NCBI GenBank assembly: GCA_028280675.1
Contig: JANQLI010000048.1
Coordinates: 1-15,945, forward strand
DNA: 15,945 nt
DNA from: Alphaproteobacteria bacterium
GTDB lineage: Bacteria > Pseudomonadota > Alphaproteobacteria > SMXP01
Direction: 5' to 3'
Each line of letters opens with the position of its first letter. Position 1 is the first letter of the stretch. Under the pieces are notes generated by a model, which worked only from the letters and a program-made list of their open reading frames with translations, was not told the DNA's origin and did not search any database. A program made the position numbers and the translations under genes. Below, piece after piece: positions 1 to 8,424 of this stretch.

Positions 1-1413
1 CGGCGAAAGATTTCACGCAATAGCTTGAACGTAAACTGGGATCTCGGGGATCTCAGTGTGACATCAATCACGGGCTATAACCGTTTCACAGCGGAAAGTG
101 TGACGGATCAGGATCGCCAGCAGCCTGGGTCGACTTTTCCGACAACACTTGTATCACCGACGTCTGTGACGCTGCCTATCTTTGCTGGTTTTGGATCTCA
201 AAAACATGAAGAACTCAGCCAAGAGCTTCGTATCCAGTCCGCTGACGAGGGACGATTGCAATGGATGTTTGGCGGGAGTTACTATTATCTCAATCGCGAG
301 CAACGGCCTCAATTGGTGATTGATTCGTCAGCGCTTCCTTCTGGGGTATCGACCACAGATGTCTTAGCGCGTTTTCCTTTTGTCGATTTGTCTGGTGGCT
401 TCCCAAGGGACCTTTTTAATTCCTTGCCTGCCTTAAATGAACTTCGCAGTAATACGACGACTTACGCCGTTTATGGTTCTGCCTCGTTCGATATATCGGA
501 TAGATTAACGGGCCGCGCCGAAGTGCGTTACACGGAAGAGACCAAACGGCAAAGAGACCCTCTCGTCTCCAGGGATCAAGAGGAAACTTTTGATTTCGTC
601 ACGCCCCGTTTCACATTGGACTTCCAAGCCACTGAGGATGCCCTTTTGTACGGATCGATTGCAAAAGGCGCAAAAGCTGGCGGCTTCAATACGCCAAATC
701 CGTTTCTTCCGCCTGAATTTGAGGCTTATGAGCCTGAATTCAATTGGACATATGAAGTGGGCGCAAAAACAGATTGGTTTGATGGCCAAATGCGCGTCAA
801 TGTTGCCGCGTTTTACGTTGATATGGACGATATTCAGATTACCAATCAGGTTCCGGGTTCAATTGCATTTGCGACGCTCAATGCTGGGACTGGTTCATCG
901 AAAGGGATAGAGCTGGAAATTGCGGCAACACCCATAGAGGGACTTGATCTCAATTTTGGCTATGCTCTTGCCGATTCGAAGTTTGACGATGCGGCTGATG
1001 GCAGTCTGCGTGCTTTAGCGCCGCCAATTGGCACTCTTTTGCCGTCGACTGATGTATCCGGTCAGCAACTGCCGCGCACGTCGAAGCATACCATCAATGG
1101 CAGTGTGCAGTACACGCATACCCTGAGCCAATCATATGATGGTTTCATTCGGTTTGATGGGCGTTATGAGTCAGCGCAAAAAGGGTTCACATCCGATGTT
1201 CTCGAAGCTGTCGGGGAGCGGTTTAATGGAAACCTCCGCGCAGGAGTTACCGCAAATAACTGGGAGCTCACCGCATGGGCAGAAAACATCTTCGATGATG
1301 ATACGCCTTTGCTTGCGGCATCAACACTTTTGCTTGGTGACTTCTCGCGTTTGCCAACGGCGTCGCTTCCAACTCCGCGGATATTCGGCCTGACGTTAAC
1401 GCTGCATAACTAA
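1..1413 (+). CDS. TonB-dependent receptor, C-terminal part (5' end outside window)
   Basis: This is the C-terminal 470 residues or so of an outer-membrane TonB-dependent receptor. The frame is open from base 1, so the start, signal peptide, TonB box and plug lie upstream of the window. Visible are alternating amphipathic beta strands of the barrel, such as SITGYNRF near the start, the HEELSQELRIQS strand, FTLDFQATEDALLYGSIAKG, and a closing strand PRIFGLTLTL. Such receptors move large or scarce ligands (iron chelates, vitamins, glycans, other organics) into the periplasm using the proton motive force through TonB-ExbBD. The substrate cannot be read from this part. The final residues are LHN rather than the common terminal aromatic, which is mildly unusual. 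The family call is firm; iron-siderophore-like specificity would be a guess. Confidence 0.93.
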   Translation, partial: RRKISRNSLNVNWDLGDLSVTSITGYNRFTAESVTDQDRQQPGSTFPTTLVSPTSVTLPIFAGFGSQKHEELSQELRIQSADEGRLQWMFGGSYYYLNREQRPQLVIDSSALPSGVSTTDVLARFPFVDLSGGFPRDLFNSLPALNELRSNTTTYAVYGSASFDISDRLTGRAEVRYTEETKRQRDPLVSRDQEETFDFVTPRFTLDFQATEDALLYGSIAKGAKAGGFNTPNPFLPPEFEAYEPEFNWTYEVGAKTDWFDGQMRVNVAAFYVDMDDIQITNQVPGSIAFATLNAGTGSSKGIELEIAATPIEGLDLNFGYALADSKFDDAADGSLRALAPPIGTLLPSTDVSGQQLPRTSKHTINGSVQYTHTLSQSYDGFIRFDGRYESAQKGFTSDVLEAVGERFNGNLRAGVTANNWELTAWAENIFDDDTPLLAASTLLLGDFSRLPTASLPTPRIFGLTLTLHN

Positions 1414-1446
1414 ACCGTTTGTTCTAAGACATTATCTCAGAAGAGT

Positions 1447-1484
1447 AAGCTCGCCCTTGATGAATATCTCGGGCGAGCTTTTCT
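1447..1484 (+). terminator. Rho-independent terminator after the first receptor gene
   Basis: A perfect 10-bp inverted repeat, AAGCTCGCCC (1447-1456) and GGGCGAGCTT (1471-1480), has a 14-nt loop in which GAT/ATC can pair further. It is followed by TTCT. It lies 34 nt after the receptor stop. The opposite gene (ABC membrane protein) ends at 1542 and converges on it, so the hairpin may serve both strands, although the T-run is better on the plus strand. Nothing else coding is seen in the 128 bp between the two genes. Confidence 0.85.
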
Positions 1485-1541
1485 ATTGAAGCGCCCTCAT
1501 GCCCGCATGGGGTCGCCGTCTGACGCAGAATGCAATGTCTT

Positions 1542-2399
1542 CTATCCAGCGTTGGGTTGATTGATGCGTTCCATGATCTCCGATAGGCGTGTCCAGCCTT
1601 GGAGTGTCACAGGAAGAATCAGTGTTGCTTCCACAAATTCCCACGAATAACTGATGATGGAAAAGATCGTCCCGACCGTTGCGGTTAGGTTGGTGGTGGC
1701 GAACCACACGTTGAAAATGATGAAAGCCATAAGAATAGCGTAGATCGCGCCGTAAACATACGCTTCCATATCCGACAGCCTCACTTCTGTATGCCGAAGC
1801 TTTTGCAGGTGAGAGAAAACACTGTCCGGCGATTTGCCGCTCAGAATGTTGACTTGCTTTTCCATCTGATGATTAAAGTGTGTGTTTAGACGAAAGAACG
1901 TCTTATGACTTGCGCCGTAGGTAGTGATCGTCAACATTGCGGCAGCGAGGGCTGCCCACGCTAATGTGGGGTGGAACAGGAAAAGGATGACAACGGAAAT
2001 AACAAGCTGCACACTTGATGTCAGCAGATTCGGGACTTCCGCCTCTAAGAAGTCGACTAATTCCCGCCCCATATCCAATCGCGCATTTTGACGGGACACA
2101 GGCAGCGCGCCAGAGCGATCAATCAATTCGCGGCCCAATGCGGCTCGAATCGTGCCGTAAATACGTGTGTCATAGATGCGGCGCGCCATACCTAAGAGAA
2201 TGAGTCCGCTCAAGACGGATGTCAGCCAATAAAGTGAGTCATAATTTTGCTCCAACAAACCATCAATCGCAAAGCCAATAAAGAGCGGAATCAGGGCCAT
2301 GAGGGCTGTTTCACATAATGTGAGCAGCCACGTTATGCTAATGGGTTTTAGGAACGTACGCAGAAGTGTCTGGACGGTTAGCGGTTTATCTCTCAGCAT
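1542..2399 (-). CDS. ABC transporter six-transmembrane protein lacking an ATPase domain
   Basis: This 285-residue integral membrane protein resembles the six-helix transmembrane domain of ABC exporters (the ABC_membrane_3-type family). Hydrophobic segments are at about 22-46, 57-72, 128-143, 146-162, 216-235 and 240-262. The segment between helices 2 and 3 (MARRIYDTRIYGTIRAALGRELIDR, about 71-95) is typical of exporter intracellular loops. No Walker A, signature or Walker B motif is present, and the 128 bp after the stop cannot encode a nucleotide-binding domain. It is the last gene of the efflux operon: its ATG overlaps the end of the RND gene by 14 nt, which suggests translational coupling and a role linked to the pump. 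Whether it recruits an ATPase from elsewhere or works without one is unknown. The family call is good; the function is inference. Confidence 0.8.
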   Translation of the reverse strand: MLRDKPLTVQTLLRTFLKPISITWLLTLCETALMALIPLFIGFAIDGLLEQNYDSLYWLTSVLSGLILLGMARRIYDTRIYGTIRAALGRELIDRSGALPVSRQNARLDMGRELVDFLEAEVPNLLTSSVQLVISVVILFLFHPTLAWAALAAAMLTITTYGASHKTFFRLNTHFNHQMEKQVNILSGKSPDSVFSHLQKLRHTEVRLSDMEAYVYGAIYAILMAFIIFNVWFATTNLTATVGTIFSIISYSWEFVEATLILPVTLQGWTRLSEIMERINQPNAG

Positions 2400-5300
2400 A
2401 TGCAGTGGCTCTCTGTCGGAGTGCTTTCAAGGATGTTTGGATGTCTTCGGTGATCGCAATGAGAGCAGGGACCAGCAATAACATCAGTGCTGTGGCGAAG
2501 ATTTCGCCGTAAGCGAGTGATACGGCAGCCGGAATCAAATACTGTGCTTGCTCCGATGTTTCAGTTAGTAAAGGGGTGAGACCGATAACAGTTGTTGCTG
2601 TCGTCAAGAAGATAGCGCGAAACCGGCCCATCCCTGCATCGTGCAGTGCTTGATCAACCGATAGCCCGGCGCTGCGCGCCTGATTGTATCTCGTGATCAG
2701 AACGAGGCTATCATTGATCACGACGCCGGTCAGCGCCAGCATACCAAAAAAAGAGAAGACTGATAATGGCAGTCCCATAATCAAATGTCCAAGCGCTGCC
2801 CCGATAAAACCAAATGGCACAATGGCGAGGATGATAAATGGTTGACCGTAGGATTTAAGCGGCACTGCCATCAGGATATAGATGAGAACAGCGGCCAGCA
2901 GCAAAGCGCGCGCCATGCCGCCTTGGATCTCGCCAATCTCTTCCAGCTCGCCAGCCTTCCGGTATGACACTTCGGGGTATTTCGCGGTCAGTTGCGGCAA
3001 GAATTCTTCAAAGACCGCTTGTCCGACTTCTTCTGGCGCGACAACCGACCGGTCAATCGCGGCCGCCACGGTGTTGACCCGTTTGCCGTTTTGCCGGTGC
3101 ACGACGCTGGCGACATAACCGCTTTCGATGTTTGCAACAGACGAGAACGGGATCCATTGGTTGTCACGGCTTCTGAGCTGCGTTTGCTGCAGGTCTGCAA
3201 GCGTATCGCGCGCATGACTCTCATTTTGAACAATAACTCTGATCTCTGAACCGGATCGTCTGATCTTTTGCACTTCGGCGCCGCCAAACGCATTGCCGAT
3301 TTGTGATGCCATTGTTTGGGTGTCAAAGCCTAGATTGCGCGCCTCTGGCTGGACCCGGATGTCCAATTGGGGCTGACCCGCGGCCAACGTATCGCGAATA
3401 TTGCTCACGCCTTCGAACCCAGCAAGATAATCGCGCAGCTCTACGCCCGCCCGTTTCAGAAGGTCCTCGTCTCTGGAAAAAAGTTGGATCTGAAATCCGC
3501 CGCCGAGTTCCTCTGTCCCGGTGAAGTGTAATTGCGCCGTGCCCTCGACGTTCCCAACCCGCGCCCGCCATGTGTCCAGCACATCGAGAATACCAACCGT
3601 TGGACGTTCGGCGACAGGCGTCAATTCGGCAAAAAGCTGCGCTGAGGTCGCATCGGACATAATGAGGAACATGGAGCGGATAGGCGGTGTTTCGAGCGCA
3701 TAATTTTCCTGTAACTCGTGATTGATTGTCTGCCCTTGACGCTGAATGTATTCCAGATTGGACCGCGTCAATTGAAATGGCGCACGCGCGTCCATCTCCA
3801 TGGTGACCGTAATAATTTGCCCCGGCACGTCTGGAAAGAACACGGTTTTGACCTTGCCAAGGCCAATCAATCCAAGACCCAGTGTGCCAAAGGCAAGGAA
3901 AAGGATGAGTGTGGCGTAGCGGTGCACAATGGCTTGCATGAGCATTGGCGCATAGATTTTGTTGATAAACCACGCAAGACGATCGCGGCAAAAAGACTGC
4001 ACGTTTGCCCATAGCTTTGAGAGCAGATAGCGTGGTTGATCGTCAATATTTGTCGCCGCGAGGTGAGTGGGTAGGATGAGTTTGCTTTCGATCAGTGAAA
4101 AGATCAGTGCAAGGATAACAATGCCTGAAAATCCAGCCAACACTTTTCCCAAAGGATTATCTATCAAGAGCATCGGAAAGAACGCGGCGATGGTGGTCAA
4201 GACACCGAATACGGTCGCCACCGATACTTTATCGACACCTTTCAGTGTTCCCTCGGCAGGGTCAGGGGTATGGCGTCTTTCCTCATACACGCTTTCGCCG
4301 ACAACGACGGCATCATCAACGAGTATGCCTAAGACAATAATCAAGCCGAAGGTGGTGACATCATTCAAAGAATAATCAACCCATGTCGATCCGGCAACGG
4401 CAATAGCGCCCATGATGGAAATGGGAATTCCCATCGCGACCCAAAACGCCAAACGCACATGCAGGAACATCGATAGGAACAGAATGACCAAGAGGAGACC
4501 TTGAAGTCCGTTATTGCTGAGGAGCTCTAACCGGTCTGCGATATAGTCAGAGCTGTCTCCCCAAATCGTGATGTCTACACCGGGTGGCAGTTGACGTTCA
4601 AATGACCGCGCCACGTCATGCACGATCTCAGAAACGCGCAACAGATTTTCTTTGCGGCCGACTAAGACTTCCATGCCTGCTGTGGTTTCGCCATTAAAAC
4701 GAAACAGATAATCCCCTTCTTTAAAGCCTTCGCGGACAGAGGCAATTTCACCTAACGTGATCGATGTGCCATTGGCCCGTTCAATGATGGGTATGTCTGC
4801 ATATTCTCTGGCGAACTTCGCCCGATTCTCGGTCCGCAATATGATGTTTCCCCCGGCAGTGCGCAGGGTGCCCGATTGAAAATTAAGTGAGCTGGCTTGA
4901 AGACGTGCGACGATATCCGAGGCCGTGAGATTAAAACGTTGGAGAACTTGGGGGTCGGTTTCAATTTTAATTTCGCGGTCGAACAATCCCCACACATTCA
5001 TCCGCGACAGTTCCGGTTGTGAGAGAAGGTCTTCTTTTAAGGTCTCAGCCAGTTTTTGCAGGGTTACTGCATCGGTTGTTCCATGTAGATTAACGTAAAG
5101 CGCTGGAAAATCATAAGAATCATCTTGGATGATCGGCCGCTCCACTGATGGCGGGAGGTTGGATAAACCGTCAATTTTCAGTCGGACTTTGTCGAGCAAT
5201 TTTTGTAGATTTTGACCCCCGGCCCGTCGCACCGTGACGATAGAAAACGCATGACTGCTTTGCGAGGTAATGCTGCGGACCCCTTCGAGTCCTTCCAACG

Positions 5301-5511
5301 CCTTTTCTATCTTTTGTGTCACAAGTTCGTCGACTTGCGCCGTTGAGGCGCCAAGATATGTGGTCGAAATCGTAATGCTTTCTGGCGGAATTCTCGGAAA
5401 GCCCTCAATACGCATGGTGATCAACGTGATGACGCCGAGAAAAAGGATAAGGGCCATCGAGAGATTTGCTGCCACAGGATTCCGGATAAACCAACCTGTC
5501 AAATAATGCAT
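2386..5511 (-). CDS. RND efflux transporter, inner-membrane permease subunit (AcrB/HAE1-like)
   Basis: This 1041-residue protein has the full length and pattern of the AcrB family: a first helix near 13-31, a large periplasmic porter loop, a block of helices from about 335 to 480, a second periplasmic loop and a closing helical block. It should sit in the inner membrane as a trimer and export amphipathic compounds in exchange for protons. The TM4 pair Asp399-Asp400 (GILVDDAVVVGE) matches the AcrB D407/D408 proton relay. At the TM10 position where AcrB has K940, this protein reads VVINDSLVL, with Asn933-Asp934 and no lysine. The ATG lies 3 nt after the adaptor stop, with GGGAG about 9 nt upstream. 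No outer-membrane channel gene is in the window, so a TolC-type partner must be elsewhere. Substrates are unknown. Confidence 0.95.
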   Translation of the reverse strand: MHYLTGWFIRNPVAANLSMALILFLGVITLITMRIEGFPRIPPESITISTTYLGASTAQVDELVTQKIEKALEGLEGVRSITSQSSHAFSIVTVRRAGGQNLQKLLDKVRLKIDGLSNLPPSVERPIIQDDSYDFPALYVNLHGTTDAVTLQKLAETLKEDLLSQPELSRMNVWGLFDREIKIETDPQVLQRFNLTASDIVARLQASSLNFQSGTLRTAGGNIILRTENRAKFAREYADIPIIERANGTSITLGEIASVREGFKEGDYLFRFNGETTAGMEVLVGRKENLLRVSEIVHDVARSFERQLPPGVDITIWGDSSDYIADRLELLSNNGLQGLLLVILFLSMFLHVRLAFWVAMGIPISIMGAIAVAGSTWVDYSLNDVTTFGLIIVLGILVDDAVVVGESVYEERRHTPDPAEGTLKGVDKVSVATVFGVLTTIAAFFPMLLIDNPLGKVLAGFSGIVILALIFSLIESKLILPTHLAATNIDDQPRYLLSKLWANVQSFCRDRLAWFINKIYAPMLMQAIVHRYATLILFLAFGTLGLGLIGLGKVKTVFFPDVPGQIITVTMEMDARAPFQLTRSNLEYIQRQGQTINHELQENYALETPPIRSMFLIMSDATSAQLFAELTPVAERPTVGILDVLDTWRARVGNVEGTAQLHFTGTEELGGGFQIQLFSRDEDLLKRAGVELRDYLAGFEGVSNIRDTLAAGQPQLDIRVQPEARNLGFDTQTMASQIGNAFGGAEVQKIRRSGSEIRVIVQNESHARDTLADLQQTQLRSRDNQWIPFSSVANIESGYVASVVHRQNGKRVNTVAAAIDRSVVAPEEVGQAVFEEFLPQLTAKYPEVSYRKAGELEEIGEIQGGMARALLLAAVLIYILMAVPLKSYGQPFIILAIVPFGFIGAALGHLIMGLPLSVFSFFGMLALTGVVINDSLVLITRYNQARSAGLSVDQALHDAGMGRFRAIFLTTATTVIGLTPLLTETSEQAQYLIPAAVSLAYGEIFATALMLLLVPALIAITEDIQTSLKALRQRATAYAER

Positions 5512-5514
5512 AGG

Positions 5515-6726
5515 TCAGTTCTCCCATATGCGCTGCTCAACTTCTTGGCCTGGCAAGAAGGAGAACAGAGGCGTGACAGCGATATGCCATTCATTTTTAT
5601 CTGACGGTGCGCGTATGATGACCCGGTCTTGACGCCTGAATAGGATTGCGGGTGTGAAGCGTTGCAGCCGATTATCTTGATCAACGTGCCATACATAGCC
5701 TTCTTGTGTGAGAGCGGAGGCGGGTATGGCGAGGGCTTTATCTATTGGAATGCCGCGCAATCGCATTGTCACGAAATCCCCAGACAAAACAGCGTTGGCT
5801 TCACGATGATCGACGTCTAAGAAAATTTTATATTGTCGCGTTTCATTATCCAAAAAGCCGCCGCCGCTTCGCACTTTGGCTTGCGCAATCACCTGGCCGT
5901 CTTGCTGCAGCACATCGGCGGCTTGTCCAGCGAGAGGTTGCCGGAGCAGCGCATAGTCTTTACGGCCAAGCTCCACCACGATCTCAAATTGCGTATTGTC
6001 AGCAAGGGTGAGCAGCGGATCGCCGACACTGACGGTTTGTCCTGGGCTGACAAATCTTTCTGTCACAAAAGCGGAAAACGGCGCCACCACTGTGGTGTCG
6101 TTCAGTTGACGCTCTGCCGCAAAGACGCGCGCTTTCGCTGATACGACAGCGCTTTGGGCAATATCCAGTTGCGGTAATTTCAGCGCAAGATCGTTGGGTG
6201 GTTCTTGGCCCGTGCGTTTAAATTCGCGCCGGGCGACAAGCGCCGCGTTTTCGGCTTGCCACAAGGCGAGTTCAGCTTGTTTAAGCTCTAATTGCGCGTT
6301 TGCGAGTTCGGCAGCATAGCGGCTCTTCTCAATTTCAATCAGCGGCGTATCCTTTTCGATGGGCTCTCCCGCTAACGCGCTATTGAATACCTGCACGATG
6401 CGTCCTGATGTCGCCGCGCTGAGCTGGGCCGACCATCTTGGGCGGACTTCGGCAAAGGCCCGCACCTCGGCAACTTGCGGGGACGTCTTCACTGTCTCAA
6501 CAGACACCACTTGGAGCGGCAGAGGTGCAGATGTTTCGGTTACATCAATCGTGTCTTCTAAACTCGCGAGCAGCAGTATGACTAAGACAAAGAGGACAAG
6601 AGACGCGATAATCCATCGCCTGCGATAACCCGGCACGACCGCCTCGCTTCGGGTTGACCCACTTTCGGCATCCGGACCTTTGGCGGTTGCAGGCCCGGTG
6701 GTTTCGTTCATTTCGCGGTTTTTCAT
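5515..6726 (-). CDS. RND efflux periplasmic adaptor (membrane fusion protein)
   Basis: A 403-residue membrane fusion protein that would bridge the RND permease to an outer-membrane channel. It has a cytoplasmic N-terminus, one inner-membrane anchor (about 38-55), then split lipoyl halves (about 100-134 and 211-243, the second containing PFSAFVTERFVSPGQTVSVGDPL). Between them lies an alpha-helical hairpin rich in Ala, Gln and Glu (about 135-210). A beta-barrel and membrane-proximal domain follow. I chose ATG 6726 (MKNREMNE) with GGGAAA about 8-10 nt upstream. A TTG at 6750 would add eight residues but has a poor context, and ATG 6711 is also possible. It is the first gene of the three-gene operon, divergent from the TetR gene, and its promoter region carries the operator pair. 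Confidence 0.92.
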   Translation of the reverse strand: MKNREMNETTGPATAKGPDAESGSTRSEAVVPGYRRRWIIASLVLFVLVILLLASLEDTIDVTETSAPLPLQVVSVETVKTSPQVAEVRAFAEVRPRWSAQLSAATSGRIVQVFNSALAGEPIEKDTPLIEIEKSRYAAELANAQLELKQAELALWQAENAALVARREFKRTGQEPPNDLALKLPQLDIAQSAVVSAKARVFAAERQLNDTTVVAPFSAFVTERFVSPGQTVSVGDPLLTLADNTQFEIVVELGRKDYALLRQPLAGQAADVLQQDGQVIAQAKVRSGGGFLDNETRQYKIFLDVDHREANAVLSGDFVTMRLRGIPIDKALAIPASALTQEGYVWHVDQDNRLQRFTPAILFRRQDRVIIRAPSDKNEWHIAVTPLFSFLPGQEVEQRIWEN

Positions 6727-6771
6727 GGCCGTATTTCCCAAAAAAAGCAATTTCTACTGGTTTTTCAAGAT

Positions 6772-6801
6772 ATTTTATGAGACATATATGTCTTATATAA
6801 T
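6772..6801 (+). promoter_or_regulatory. Probable overlapping divergent promoters of the TetR gene and efflux operon
   Basis: On the plus strand a perfect -10 hexamer TATAAT is at 6796-6801, with only a weak -35 near 6773-6778, reading toward the TetR gene. On the minus strand TTATAT, a 17-nt spacer and TAAAAT read toward the adaptor, and the palindrome 6780-6793 sits inside that spacer. The hexamers were judged by eye; transcription starts are not proven. Confidence 0.5.
6780..6793. promoter_or_regulatory. Operator-like palindrome, site 1 (probable TetR site)
   Basis: A perfect 14-bp palindrome AGACATATATGTCT, extendable to 20 bp with one mismatched pair (6777-6796). It has the form AGACA-N4-TGTCT and lies between the divergent TetR and adaptor genes, inside the spacer of both candidate promoters. 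Occupation by the adjacent TetR repressor would block both. The operator role is inferred from symmetry and position. Confidence 0.65.
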
Positions 6802-6814
6802 GTTTCAAGGTATA

Positions 6815-6828
6815 AGACAATGGTGTCT
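6815..6828. promoter_or_regulatory. Operator-like palindrome, site 2, over the TetR start codon
   Basis: AGACA-ATGG-TGTCT repeats the exact AGACA-N4-TGTCT architecture of site 1. Its centre is 35 bp away and it overlaps the ATG of the TetR gene. The stretch TGTCTTATA (6789-6797) and TATAAGACA (6811-6819) also forms a perfect 9-bp inverted repeat linking the two sites. This fits autorepression by the TetR protein. Confidence 0.55.
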
Positions 6829-7386
6829 CGAAAAAAAGATCGGCGCTATCTTCAATCCCGGCAAGCTATAGTGGAGGCGGGCATCACGGCCTTACTGGCG
6901 AATCCAGAGGCGGGGATGTCGCAAATTGCGCAGGCCGCCGGTATTGGGCGCGCCACACTTTATCGGCATTTTGAGTCGCGCGAAGACCTGATCAAAGAGC
7001 TTGTCTTGGTGTGTTATCAAGAAATTGACGAGGCTCTTGCGCCTTATGAGAACCTGCATGGGCGGGCGGCCATTGACAAAATAATCGATATTTTAATGCC
7101 CATGGCGGACCGCTTTCGATTTCTCATCAATCTTTGGTCTTTTATTGAAGACGATAAAGACTTGCGGCGTGTTGAAGCGCGCATGGACCAAGAGATGGCT
7201 GACGTCTTTGATCAGGCCAAGGCGGCTGGCGAATTAAACGACATATTGCCGACCTGGTGGTTGGTGGCGTTTTTCAACAGTACACTGATGGCTGCGTGGA
7301 CGTTAATTGATTCAGGGTCCGCAACCTCAAAAGAAGCGACCCAATACATGAAGCAATCATTCTTCTCTGGGTGTGGGTCGAAGTGA
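6820..7386 (+). CDS. TetR/AcrR-family transcriptional repressor
   Basis: A 188-residue one-component regulator. The N-terminal helix-turn-helix (about residues 33-53, MSQIAQAAGIGRATLYRHFE) is a textbook TetR/AcrR motif, followed by the usual EDLIKELV linker helix and a helical ligand-binding and dimerisation domain. It is divergent from the adaptor-RND-ABC operon, the classical arrangement for a local efflux repressor that lets go when it binds a pump substrate. AAGG (6807-6810) stands 9 nt before the ATG. Two AGACA-N4-TGTCT palindromes in the intergenic region, one over its own start codon, suggest it represses both itself and the pump. The inducing ligand cannot be inferred. Confidence 0.93.
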   Translation: MVSRKKDRRYLQSRQAIVEAGITALLANPEAGMSQIAQAAGIGRATLYRHFESREDLIKELVLVCYQEIDEALAPYENLHGRAAIDKIIDILMPMADRFRFLINLWSFIEDDKDLRRVEARMDQEMADVFDQAKAAGELNDILPTWWLVAFFNSTLMAAWTLIDSGSATSKEATQYMKQSFFSGCGSK

Positions 7387-7452
7387 GGTTTCAGTTTCAA
7401 GCTGAGCTGTGACAGGGCGTTGAAAGAAGACGATCCAACAAATGTTCCTCAT

Positions 7453-8424
7453 CTATTGCGGTGAAGATATGTCTGTCTTTGACAGCAGCTCTTCTTCGAC
7501 TTTTATCTTAAATGACCTGCTTACCGGGACTGTCCATCCTGTTGTCATGGTGATTTGGTACGATGCGTTTTCGCGATGCACATCCTTTATGTAATCTCTG
7601 TTGATCCAGTATGATCGATGAACTTGCATTCCGGGCAGGTGCTTGAGTGCTTTTGTCGCGTCGGTAAATCTTATCAGCATGAGGTTATCGCCAAGCGTGG
7701 TGAAAATGCGCGTATAGTGCTCCTCAGCTTTTAGCCCTATCACTTCCTTCCCAAGGTCTTTCGGAAGCCGGTCATACACAGGATTTAATATTTCCGCATC
7801 GCTTGCGGTGCTTGTGACGTCTAATGTGTCCGATCCTTGCTGATCTTTTGACGCATGCCGTTGTTGTGATTGCCAAGGGAGCGTATGCGTCTTTTCTTCT
7901 GCATAGCCGTAACGTGTCACGCCAAGGACCTGAAGGTAAAAGTAATTGACGGGCAGCCAAAGCAGCAGCCCCGTTACATAATTGTAGAAGTTCTTAGAGA
8001 GGTAAGTGGGATCACTAAAGTTCCATGGCCATATTGGGTAGATTGACCCGCCTTCAACGAAATAATCGCGAAAAAGGTCTACCCGAACGATATGCAGCGG
8101 ACCATTGAGCAGCAAGGCAGGGATAATGCCTAGCGCTAAAACGAACCAAAAGGGCGGTTTCCATGGCCGAAGGACAATGGCTGTGAGGCGAGAAAATATA
8201 TCCTGCATCCACCATACTGGAAATGAGACGCTCAATGCCCACAAAATATGCGCTTCTTTGCTGCTCAGCATGGCTGAACCGCCTGAATTTGAGCCAAATA
8301 ACATGCCAAAGATGAGAGGAAAGCCGACATAGAAGGCTAAAGCTTGGGGGTAGCTCATATCGCTACTGACCCCCAAAAACCTGTAAGGTGGTGTATCAGG
8401 CCTATCGGTATGCATCTTATTCAT
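7453..8424 (-). CDS. Membrane-anchored LytTR-family DNA-binding regulator
   Basis: A 323-residue protein with about four hydrophobic segments in its N-terminal half (roughly 26-44, 58-75, 90-110 and 148-168), a polar linker (about 172-215), and a C-terminal LytTR DNA-binding domain (about 220-315). The LytTR signature is clear: VIGLKAEEHYTRIFT, then MQVHRSYWINRDYI and VPVSRSFKIKVEEEL. There is no receiver domain, so it looks like a one-component membrane regulator rather than a two-component response regulator. The start is ATG 8424 with a weak AGAAG upstream; ATG 8415 is an alternative. It converges on the TetR gene and is divergent from the second TonB receptor, so control of the receptor/DUF1838 cluster is the natural guess. 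How a membrane-bound regulator of this kind senses its signal is not visible here. Confidence 0.88.
   Translation of the reverse strand: MNKMHTDRPDTPPYRFLGVSSDMSYPQALAFYVGFPLIFGMLFGSNSGGSAMLSSKEAHILWALSVSFPVWWMQDIFSRLTAIVLRPWKPPFWFVLALGIIPALLLNGPLHIVRVDLFRDYFVEGGSIYPIWPWNFSDPTYLSKNFYNYVTGLLLWLPVNYFYLQVLGVTRYGYAEEKTHTLPWQSQQRHASKDQQGSDTLDVTSTASDAEILNPVYDRLPKDLGKEVIGLKAEEHYTRIFTTLGDNLMLIRFTDATKALKHLPGMQVHRSYWINRDYIKDVHRENASYQITMTTGWTVPVSRSFKIKVEEELLSKTDISSPQ

Noticed and set aside
1414..1541. Possible remnant of an ATPase domain after the ABC membrane gene
   Set aside because: Only 128 bp, holding the terminator; no Walker or signature motif in any frame.
3323..4012. Long minus-strand open frame of 229 codons in a different frame from the RND gene
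   Set aside because: It lies wholly within the well-supported RND permease gene on the same strand, has Cys/Arg/His-rich unlikely composition and no recognisable domain.
7387..7452. Terminator between the converging TetR and LytTR genes
   Set aside because: Only short imperfect stems (TCAG/CTGA) and no T-run; too weak to call.
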